DNA from: Ramlibacter pallidus
Lineage (GTDB): Bacteria > Pseudomonadota > Gammaproteobacteria > Burkholderiales > Burkholderiaceae_C
DNA: 64,000 bases
Assembly (NCBI RefSeq): GCF_015070875.1
Contig: NZ_JADDIV010000003.1
Span: 1-64,000, forward strand
Direction: 5' to 3'
Part shown: one piece after another, positions 8,032 through 15,368 of the stretch
How the letters are laid out: each line of letters starts with the position of its first letter
Numbering within the stretch: position 1 is the stretch's first letter
Notes under the pieces: model-generated
What the model saw: only the letters and a program-made list of their open reading frames with translations
Told to the model about the DNA's origin: nothing
Databases searched by the model: none
Translations under genes and position numbers: made by a program

Positions 8032-10203
8032 ATGAACTGGGACCTGATGATCGCGGAGTACAACTCCGGCCTCGAAGTGCTCGCCGCGATCCTGACGCTG
8101 GTCATCTTCGTCTCCTCGCTCGACGACCTGTTCATCGACCTCTGGTACTGGGTGCGGCGGATCTTCCGCCGGGCCCGGCTCGAGCGCACCCCGCAGTACC
8201 GCCGCCTCACCGTGGAACAGCTGCGCGACCGCGAGGAACAGCCGCTGGCGATCATGGTGCCGGCCTGGCAGGAAAGCGACGTGATCGCCGCCATGGTGCA
8301 GAACATGGTGGAGGTGCTGGAGTACCGCAACTACCGCGTGTTCGTCGGCACCTATCCCAACGACCAGCCCACCATCGACGAGGTGGAGCGCATGGTCAAG
8401 CGTTATCCGCAGCTGCAGCGGGTGCAGGTGCCGCATCCCGGCCCGACCAGCAAGGCCGACTGCCTGAACGCGGTGGTCGCCGCGATCTTCGAACACGAGC
8501 GCGAGCACGGCGTCGAGTTCGCGGGCGTGGCGCTGCACGACAGCGAGGACGTGCTCCATCCACTGGAGCTGAAGTTCTTCAACTACCTGCTGCCGCGCAA
8601 GGACATGATCCAGTTGCCGGTGGCGTCGCTGGAGCGCGAGTGGTACGAACTCGTCGCCGGCACCTACATGGACGAGTTCGCCGAGAGCCACGCCAAGGAG
8701 ATGGTGGTGCGCGAGAGCGTCTCCGGCATGGTGCCGTCGGCCGGCGTGGGAACCTGCTTCTCGCGCAAGGCGCTGCTGGCGCTGATCGGCTCCACCCGCA
8801 ACAAGCCCTTCAACATCGACAGCCTGACCGAGGACTACGACGTGGGCATGCGCCTGGCGCAGCTGAACATGACGTCGATCTTCGGCGTGTTCCCGGTCAC
8901 CTTCCACATCAGCCGCACGTCCTGGGGCAGCAAGAAGCGCCGCGAGCTGCTGATGCAGATGCCTCTGTGCGTCCGCGAGTACTTCCCCGACAATTTCCGC
9001 GCGGCCTACCGGCAGAAGGCGCGCTGGGTGCTCGGCATCGGCCTGCAGAGCTGGGAGCAGATCAAGTGGCGCGGCCAGTCGCTGGCGGCGCGCTACCTGC
9101 TGCTGCACGACCGCAAGGGCGTGGTCACCTCGTTCGTCAGCATCCTGGCGTACATCCTGGTGGCGCACTTCATCCTGTTCCACGTCGGGCTTGCGACGGG
9201 CTGGTGGCACGCGTACTACCCGTCGCTGTTCCAGGAAGGCAGCATCTGGCGCGCGATGATCTACGTCAACGCCTTCTTCCTCGCGATCCGCGCGGCGCAC
9301 CGGGTGTACTTCACTTCCGCGCTGTACGGCTGGGAGCACGGCGTGATGTCGCTGCCGCGCATGGTGGTCGGCAACTTCGTCAACTGCATGGCCGTGGCAC
9401 GCGCCTGGAAGATGTACCTGGGCTACCTGTTCAAGGGCAACCGCCTGGCCTGGGACAAGACCGCGCACGAGTTCCCGAGCAGCACCCAGCTGGCGCGCCG
9501 CCGCCAGCGCCTGGGCGAGCTGCTGCAGTCGTGGAATGCGGTGGAGCCCGGCGCGCTGGAACGTGCGCTGGAGAAGCAGCAAAGCGGCGGCGTCCCGCTC
9601 GGCCGCGTGCTGGTGTCCAACGGCTGGCTGGACGAGGAGACGCTGGCCGAGGCCATCGCCTACCAGGCCGACCTGCCGCGTGCGCACCTGTCGGCCGAAC
9701 TGGTGCGGCAGCATGCGGCCGACATGCCGCTGGAGCTGGCCGTGCGCCATCGCGCCGTGCACATGGGCCGCAACAAGAACGGCCGGCCGATCCTCGCGGT
9801 GACCAGCCCGCTGTCGGAAATGGCGCTGGCCGACATCACGCAGGCCATCGGCCAGGAGCCGGTGCAGCGCATCGCCCGCGAAGGCGAGCTCGCCGTGGCG
9901 CTGCGGCTGCTGCGCGAAACGCAGGGCGAGAAGGCCACCGCCGTGCCCAGCGGCCCGCTGCTGGGCGACATGCTGATCGAGCGCGGCCTGCTGCGCAAGG
10001 ACGAGTTCGAGCACGCGATGCAGGAGTACAAGCCCAACCAGCATGGCCGCATCGGCGACTACCTCGTGGAGCGCGGCGTCATCGCGCGCGAGATGCTCGA
10101 GCAGGTCGTGCAGGAGCAGCGCAGCTTCTTCGCCCGTGCCGCCGCGCAGCCCGAACAACAGCAGAGGGGATTCTTCGGCAAGCCGTCCGCCCAACCCACC
10201 TAG
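8032..10203 (+). CDS. nfrB: NfrB-like c-di-GMP-responsive glycosyltransferase
   Basis: An inner-membrane family 2 glycosyltransferase fused to a C-terminal MshEN region, the architecture of E. coli NfrB (745 residues; 723 here). A membrane helix lies at about 15-40. The GT-A domain has VPAWQESDV, the DSED metal site, TEDYDVGM and the QKARW acceptor motif. More helices follow at about 365-460. From about residue 490 come paired motifs of MshEN type: RLGELLQSWNAVEPGALERA, then LGRVLVSNGWLDEETLAEAI, and again near 640-700 LGDMLIERGLL and RIGDYLVERGVI. MshEN domains bind c-di-GMP, so synthesis is probably switched on by that messenger. GGAGAGAAG precedes the ATG; the nfrA-like gene starts eight bases after the stop. 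Confidence 0.92.
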   Translation: MNWDLMIAEYNSGLEVLAAILTLVIFVSSLDDLFIDLWYWVRRIFRRARLERTPQYRRLTVEQLRDREEQPLAIMVPAWQESDVIAAMVQNMVEVLEYRNYRVFVGTYPNDQPTIDEVERMVKRYPQLQRVQVPHPGPTSKADCLNAVVAAIFEHEREHGVEFAGVALHDSEDVLHPLELKFFNYLLPRKDMIQLPVASLEREWYELVAGTYMDEFAESHAKEMVVRESVSGMVPSAGVGTCFSRKALLALIGSTRNKPFNIDSLTEDYDVGMRLAQLNMTSIFGVFPVTFHISRTSWGSKKRRELLMQMPLCVREYFPDNFRAAYRQKARWVLGIGLQSWEQIKWRGQSLAARYLLLHDRKGVVTSFVSILAYILVAHFILFHVGLATGWWHAYYPSLFQEGSIWRAMIYVNAFFLAIRAAHRVYFTSALYGWEHGVMSLPRMVVGNFVNCMAVARAWKMYLGYLFKGNRLAWDKTAHEFPSSTQLARRRQRLGELLQSWNAVEPGALERALEKQQSGGVPLGRVLVSNGWLDEETLAEAIAYQADLPRAHLSAELVRQHAADMPLELAVRHRAVHMGRNKNGRPILAVTSPLSEMALADITQAIGQEPVQRIAREGELAVALRLLRETQGEKATAVPSGPLLGDMLIERGLLRKDEFEHAMQEYKPNQHGRIGDYLVERGVIAREMLEQVVQEQRSFFARAAAQPEQQQRGFFGKPSAQPT

Positions 10204-10211
10204 GGGTCACG

Positions 10212-12509
10212 ATGAAACAACAACAACGAAAGGCGCTGGCCCTCGCCGCCGTGCTGGCGCTTTCTTCCCTGGCAGCCGCGGCCCAGGCACCGGCGCGCCC
10301 GGCCGCACGGGGCGCGCAAGCCGCCCATGCGGCGGCCGACGCCGGCTACAAGGCGTACGCCCGGCGCGACTACGCCGCCGCGATGGCCGCTGCGCAGCGG
10401 GCGGTGCAGCTGGCCCCGGCGCGGCGCGACTACTGGCTGCTGCTGGCGCAGTCGCAACTGGCGCTGGGCCGGGCCGACGAGGCCGAGCAATCCCTCAACC
10501 GGGCCGCGCAGGCGAGTGGTGACGACGCCGCCCTGGCGCGCGCACGCGCCGACTGGTCCCGCTCGCGCGCCCTGGTGGCCGGCGAGGCCATGTACAAGGC
10601 GCTGCAGGCCGGCGACGTGCGCGGCGCGATCACGCAAGGCACCGAGGCCGTGCGGCTGGCGCCGGAGAACGCGGCCTTCCGGCTGGTGCTGGTGCACGCG
10701 CTCCTGCGCGACAACCGGCATGCCGACGCCGAGCGCGTCGCCACCGAAACCATCGCGCTGCTGCCGGACAGCGCGGCGCCCCTGGCGCTGCGTGCGTATG
10801 CGCGGCAGGGACTGAACCGCCCCTCCGACGCCGCGGCGGACCTGGAGCGCGCCCTGCAGCAGCGCGGCGTGCAGCCGGCCCACCAGCGGCAGTTGCGCCT
10901 GCTGGCCGCGGACCTGGCGCTGGCGCAAGGCAACGCCCAGCGGGCGGCGGACCTGCTGGCCGCATTCCCCGCCGACGATGCCGAAGCGGCGTCGCGCCGC
11001 GAGCTGGCCCGCCAGCGCATCGCCGGCACCGCGCCGGCGTACGCCTTGCGCGCGCCCGGCATCGACTGCAGCAACGTGGAGGCTTCGCAGACCTGCATCC
11101 TGCTGGCGGCGGCCGTGCCGCCGCAACCCGGCTTCGCCAATGCGACGGCCGCCTACCGCGCCCTCGAGGAGCGCGACGTCCAGCGAGCGCTCGCGCAGGC
11201 GCGCCTGGCGACGCAGGCGTCTCCCGGCCAGCGCGACTGGCACCTGATGCACATGAACGCGGCCCTGGCCGCCGGCGAGCAGGCCGAGGCGGAGCGCGCG
11301 GCGACCGCGGCCCTGGCGCTCGGCGCGGACCCGGTGGTGCTGGCGCAGCGCTCTTCGATCCGGCGCGGCCTCGGCGACGTGGCGGGCGCCAATGCGGACG
11401 CCGAAGCGGCCCTGCAGTCGGGCGCGCTGCCGCCCCAGCGCGAAGCCGCACTGCTGGCGGAACTGGGCCGCACGCGCGAAGCCCGCGCCCGGCTGGCGAC
11501 CTTGCCGCCGACCGCGCAGACGCCCGCGGCCAACCTGGACATGGCGTACCTTTCCACGCGCGTCGGCGACGACAAGGCGGCCCGCGAGGCCTTCGCCAGG
11601 GCCGACGCCGCCGGCGGCCTGCCGCCGACGTCGCTGCTGGATGCCGGTTATGCCGCGATGCGCAGCCACCAGGACGGCGAGGCCGTTGCGTACTTCAAAC
11701 GCGCGATCGACGCCGTGAACGGCCTGCAGCTGAAGATGGAGCCGCAGATGGTGTACGACACCCGCCGCACCATCGCCGACGTGTCGCGCAAGTGGGGCGT
11801 GCTGGCCTCGATCACGATGCGCAACGGCAGCGGCGTGCAGCCGGGCTTCGGCCAGGTCGGCGGAGGCGGTGGCCGGCGCACGTGGCAGGCCGGCGCCGAG
11901 GCCTACTACCGGCCCTGGGGCTTCCGCAATGGCCAGTTCGTCGAGCTGTTCGCGCGCGGCTTCGCCACGCTGGACGACCAGGCCGGCGGCAACACCGGCG
12001 GCGACAGTTTCCAGGGCGGCGTGGGCGTGCGCTGGAAGCCGCTCACGGCGCAGAACCTCGTGCTGTCCTTCAGCCGCGTGTTCGGCCCGAACGTCAACGA
12101 CGACTGGCTGGCGCAGATCGGCTATTCGCTGGACTACGGCACCGACCTGCGCGTCGATGCCCGCAGCTGGTGGACGTCGCGCATGTATGCCGAGATCGGC
12201 CACTACCTGGAGAACGGCAACACCTACGGCATCGCGCAGGCGATGCTGGGGCGCAGCTATCTCGTGGGCGGCGATGGCCGCACGGTGCTGTTCCCGCACG
12301 GCTTCGTCGGCGTGGAGTACAGCTCGAACGACCCGGTGGCGAAGACCTCCGCCGGGATCGGGCCGGGCGTGAGCCTGCGGCGCTGGTTCCGCGAGGACAC
12401 GTACAACGCGCCGCGGTCGTACTGGGACCTCACGCTGCAGTACCGCGCGCGCCTGTCGGGCGACGACCGCATGCGCGGCCTGTTCCTCAACGGGCTGCTG
12501 TCGTACTGA
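10212..12509 (+). CDS. nfrA: NfrA-like TPR and outer-membrane protein
   Basis: A 765-residue exported protein. The signal peptide ends near AAAQA (about residue 25). Alanine-rich tetratricopeptide-like repeats occupy about 35-500. The C-terminal part from about 530 (VLASITMRNGSGVQPG onward) has the alternating aromatic pattern of an outer-membrane beta barrel (QAGAEAYYRPWGF, FVELFARGFATLD, LTLQYRARLSG) and resembles the NfrA C-terminal domain. In E. coli NfrA is the outer-membrane partner through which the NfrB-made glycan leaves and which phage N4 uses. This copy is shorter than E. coli NfrA (about 990), mainly in the TPR part. The ATG was chosen for the signal peptide; upstream codons overlap the nfrB gene. 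Confidence 0.87.
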   Translation: MKQQQRKALALAAVLALSSLAAAAQAPARPAARGAQAAHAAADAGYKAYARRDYAAAMAAAQRAVQLAPARRDYWLLLAQSQLALGRADEAEQSLNRAAQASGDDAALARARADWSRSRALVAGEAMYKALQAGDVRGAITQGTEAVRLAPENAAFRLVLVHALLRDNRHADAERVATETIALLPDSAAPLALRAYARQGLNRPSDAAADLERALQQRGVQPAHQRQLRLLAADLALAQGNAQRAADLLAAFPADDAEAASRRELARQRIAGTAPAYALRAPGIDCSNVEASQTCILLAAAVPPQPGFANATAAYRALEERDVQRALAQARLATQASPGQRDWHLMHMNAALAAGEQAEAERAATAALALGADPVVLAQRSSIRRGLGDVAGANADAEAALQSGALPPQREAALLAELGRTREARARLATLPPTAQTPAANLDMAYLSTRVGDDKAAREAFARADAAGGLPPTSLLDAGYAAMRSHQDGEAVAYFKRAIDAVNGLQLKMEPQMVYDTRRTIADVSRKWGVLASITMRNGSGVQPGFGQVGGGGGRRTWQAGAEAYYRPWGFRNGQFVELFARGFATLDDQAGGNTGGDSFQGGVGVRWKPLTAQNLVLSFSRVFGPNVNDDWLAQIGYSLDYGTDLRVDARSWWTSRMYAEIGHYLENGNTYGIAQAMLGRSYLVGGDGRTVLFPHGFVGVEYSSNDPVAKTSAGIGPGVSLRRWFREDTYNAPRSYWDLTLQYRARLSGDDRMRGLFLNGLLSY

Positions 12510-12511
12510 CG

Positions 12512-13342
12512 ATGCGGCGCTTCATCGTGGGCCTGGCGGCGGCCGCCATGCTGCTGGCGGGCTGCGCCTCGACGGTGCCGCCCATCGAGGGCGTCGTCTG
12601 GCAGATCGACAACGAGCACACCGATCCGCGCGGCGACTGGCAGAAGCTGGGCGTGAAGCACCTGCTGGTCCAGTGGAGCGTGGTGGACGACCTGGCTTTC
12701 GTGCCGGGGACCGGGCTGGCGCCGGGCAAGGCGATGCCGGACTGGCCGCGCATCGGCCGCGAGCCCTGGGCGGGCGAGGTGATCCTCGGCCTGGCCGGCC
12801 GCTTCGACGAACGCAGCGCGCGCGAGAACATCGACGCCCTGGTGCAATTGTCCGCCCGCGTCGCGAAGACGCCGCCGCCGGTGAACGTCACCGGCTGGTA
12901 CTTCCCGGTGGAGATCGACCCGACCTGGATGGATGCGGCGCGGCTCGGCCCCTTGCTGCGGCAGCTGCCCAAGCCCCTCTGGATCAGCGTCTACGACAGC
13001 GCCAACGTCGGGCCGGAAGAACTGGCGCAGAGCCTGGTCGAGTGGCTGCCGCCGGACGTCGGCGTGTTCTTCCAGGACGGCGTGGGCGTGCATGCGCGCG
13101 AACCCTTCGTGGCGCGCCACTACGCGAACGTGCTGGTGCGCCGGCTCGGCCGGGACCGCGTGCGCGTCATCGCCGAAGCCTTCCGGCCGAAGGAGGGCGG
13201 GGGCTTCCGTCCGGCCACGCTGGAAGAGTTGAAGCCCCAGCTGGCCACCTACCGTGACTTTCGCATCTACTTGTTCGAGGGGCCGCGCTACGTGCCGCCG
13301 GCCCTGGTCGAGGGCCTCGCCGCAGGACAGGAACGGAGGTAG
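12512..13342 (+). CDS. Lipoprotein with TIM-barrel-like glycosidase look (DUF4434-like)
   Basis: A 276-residue lipoprotein: the lipobox LAGC puts the lipidated cysteine at residue 18. The mature part (VVWQIDNEHTDPRGDWQKLG, HLLVQWSVVDD, GWYFPVEIDPTWMD, LWISVYDSANVGPEE, VGVFFQDGVGV) has the strand-by-strand acidic residues of a TIM-barrel glycoside hydrolase and resembles DUF4434 proteins. It follows the nfrA-like stop by two bases, so translation is probably coupled. A periplasmic hydrolase that trims the polymer is the likely role, comparable to the accessory hydrolases of other exopolysaccharide systems. Activity is not shown by sequence alone. Confidence 0.75.
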   Translation: MRRFIVGLAAAAMLLAGCASTVPPIEGVVWQIDNEHTDPRGDWQKLGVKHLLVQWSVVDDLAFVPGTGLAPGKAMPDWPRIGREPWAGEVILGLAGRFDERSARENIDALVQLSARVAKTPPPVNVTGWYFPVEIDPTWMDAARLGPLLRQLPKPLWISVYDSANVGPEELAQSLVEWLPPDVGVFFQDGVGVHAREPFVARHYANVLVRRLGRDRVRVIAEAFRPKEGGGFRPATLEELKPQLATYRDFRIYLFEGPRYVPPALVEGLAAGQERR

Positions 13343-13355
13343 TCTGCGTCCTACA
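13339..13355. promoter_or_regulatory. GTAGT-N6-CCTACA dyad before the FimV-like gene
   Basis: The left arm overlaps the stop codon of the lipoprotein gene. A further half site TTCCTACC begins at 13371, about two helical turns downstream. Same layout as the dyads at 2361 and 19064. Confidence 0.4.
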
Positions 13356-13398
13356 AGCTAAGCGCAGCGATTCCTACCCGACCGTCGCTGCCGAGCTT

Positions 13399-13413
13399 CT
13401 TACAGTGCGTAAG
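13399..13413. promoter_or_regulatory. CTTAC-N5-GTAAG inverted repeat at the FimV-like start
   Basis: Perfect five-base arms around AGTGC, ending three bases before the chosen ATG at 13417. It would cover the ribosome-binding region, which has no clear Shine-Dalgarno sequence. It could be an operator or a translational hairpin. Confidence 0.35.
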
Positions 13414-13416
13414 CCC

Positions 13417-15351
13417 ATGAAAAAGTTGCTTACGCCCCGGCGGAACCTGGTCCTCGTCCTGTGCGTGGGGGCGTGGACGGGGTGGGCCGCTGCGCAGTCG
13501 CTGGGGGCCCCGGCCGCCGAAGCATGGATCGGCCGCCCGCTGGACATGACGGTGCCGGCGCGTTTCCTGTCGCCGGACGCCGAGTGCGTGCATGCCGACG
13601 TGTTCTATGGCGAGAACCGGCTGCGGAGCAGCCAGGTGCGCGCCAGCGTGACCGGAGGCGACGCCAAGCGCATCCGCATCCAGGCCGACGCGCTGATCGA
13701 CGAGCCGATCGTCACCGTCTCCGTGCGGGCCGGCTGCGGCAGCTCCATCACGCGCAACTACACGCTGCTGCCCGAGTTGCCCAGCGAATCGGTGATCGCC
13801 GCCTGGAACCGCCAGGCCGCGGCCGTTGCCGCGGCACCGGCCGCTCCGCTGCGCATGGCGAACAGCGCCGCGCTCGCGACGAGCCCGCGCGTGCGCGCGC
13901 CACGGCCGGCCGCGGCGCAGGTGGCGGCCGCCCCCGCTCCGTCCGCGCCCGCACCGCGCTCGCGTGCGGCGGAAGCACCGCGCCAGGAAGCCGCCGCGGG
14001 CCCGCGCCTGCGGCTCGAGCCTCTGGAATTCGATCAGCAACCCCTGCTGCGCGTGAGCTCCAACCTCGCGGACCCGGCGGGCAATGCCGCGGGCCGGGCC
14101 ACGGCCGCCTTGCTGTGGCAGGCGATCAACGCGGATCCGCAGGAGATCCTGCGCACCAGCGCCATGCTGCAGAAGCTGGAGACCGACCTCCTGCAGCTGC
14201 GCCGCACCAACGACCAGACGCGCGCCGAAATGGCCGCGCTGCGCAGCCGGCTCGACGAAGCGCAGCCCTGGCATGCATCGCCCGTCGTGGCACAGGTGCT
14301 GGCGCTGCTCGTGCTGGCGGCCGCCACGGCCGCCGGCGTGCTGTGGTTCCGCGGCCGGCGCGAGGAAGGCGCGCAGGCTTCCTGGTATGCGCAGGCCGAG
14401 CCGGCACCGGCCGAGGCCATGGCCGAAGTGCCTGCGGCGGCGCCGCCTCAGCACGTGCCGGTGCATGCGAGCCGGAGCGCCACGCCCGACGTCCCGACGC
14501 CGCCGCCTGCCGCAGTGCCCGCGCGGGGGGGCGCCGGGCCGATCGAGTTCGAAGCCGTCGTGCCCGTGCCGAGGCCCCCGCAGCGCCGTCCCGCGGTCAT
14601 GCGCGTGGAGACGCTGGCGGCCACCTTCGAGGAAGCCGAGTTCCTCGCCTCCCTCGGCCTGGGCAAGGACGCGATGGACGTGCTGAAGGCCTACCTGCAA
14701 GACAGCGCCAGCCCGGCGCCGGTCGCCTTCTTCGAACTGATGCGGCTGTGCGAACAGGCCGGGGAACCGGCCGCGGTGGCGATGGTCCGCCGCCGCTACG
14801 AGAAGGCGTTCGGCCTCGAGCCGCCGCCGCTCGAGCGCCTGGCGGGGCCGGCGGGCCTGGAAAGCCTGCCTCGACTCAGCGCCCGTATCACGCAGGCCTG
14901 GGGCCGGCCCGAAGTCCTGGACATCCTGGAGGAGGCGCTGTTCCACGTCCCCGAGCCCGAGGGGGCGTTCACGCTGCAGGCGGGACGCGAGCTGATCTCC
15001 CTGCACGGCCTCGCGGTGGCGCTGGCCGAGGACGGCGAAGGGGCCCCGGTGGGCCACGAGGCCGATCCGCATCCGCTCGCGCCCTGGGCGCATGCCGACG
15101 ACACCGCGTCCGCCCTGGCGGCGACGCAAGGCAGCGTCGGCGGGGAAGGCGGCCACCATTTCGCCCTCGACTTCGACCTGGGGACCGCGGCCCCGGAGGC
15201 CGCGCCGCAGGCCGAGGGCCCGCGCGCCGCGTTGCCGCTGCCGCCGTCGCGGGCGAACGCTTCGCGCGAGGCCGCGCGGCGGACGCGCGAGCAGGAGGAC
15301 GCCTTCAGCGAGGCCATGCACGGCGAGCGGGTCCCCGTCAGCCGCTTCTGA
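13417..15351 (+). CDS. FimV-like membrane protein
   Basis: A 644-residue protein with a signal peptide or anchor at the N-terminus (KLLTPRRNLVLVLCVGAWTG). A FimV-N-like beta domain follows (IGRPLDMTVPARFLSPDAEC to about 120), then an Ala/Pro-rich region, a short coiled-coil-like stretch (about 245-285) and a membrane helix (VVAQVLALLVLAAATAAGVL, about 290-310). The C-terminal part contains a TPR-like helical stretch (FEEAEFLASLGLGKDAMDVL onward), as in FimV/HubP proteins that organise polar machinery and type IV pili. Assignment rests on architecture, so it is tentative. An in-frame GTG at 13405 is an alternative start; neither has a good ribosome site. The EAL-domain gene follows by 17 bases. 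Confidence 0.65.
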   Translation: MKKLLTPRRNLVLVLCVGAWTGWAAAQSLGAPAAEAWIGRPLDMTVPARFLSPDAECVHADVFYGENRLRSSQVRASVTGGDAKRIRIQADALIDEPIVTVSVRAGCGSSITRNYTLLPELPSESVIAAWNRQAAAVAAAPAAPLRMANSAALATSPRVRAPRPAAAQVAAAPAPSAPAPRSRAAEAPRQEAAAGPRLRLEPLEFDQQPLLRVSSNLADPAGNAAGRATAALLWQAINADPQEILRTSAMLQKLETDLLQLRRTNDQTRAEMAALRSRLDEAQPWHASPVVAQVLALLVLAAATAAGVLWFRGRREEGAQASWYAQAEPAPAEAMAEVPAAAPPQHVPVHASRSATPDVPTPPPAAVPARGGAGPIEFEAVVPVPRPPQRRPAVMRVETLAATFEEAEFLASLGLGKDAMDVLKAYLQDSASPAPVAFFELMRLCEQAGEPAAVAMVRRRYEKAFGLEPPPLERLAGPAGLESLPRLSARITQAWGRPEVLDILEEALFHVPEPEGAFTLQAGRELISLHGLAVALAEDGEGAPVGHEADPHPLAPWAHADDTASALAATQGSVGGEGGHHFALDFDLGTAAPEAAPQAEGPRAALPLPPSRANASREAARRTREQEDAFSEAMHGERVPVSRF

Positions 15352-15368
15352 AGACCCGAAGGAAGTCG

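Noticed and set aside
13405-13416. GTG start for the FimV-like protein at 13405
   Set aside because: Neither start has a good ribosome site; the ATG at 13417 begins a standard signal peptide. Kept as an alternative only.
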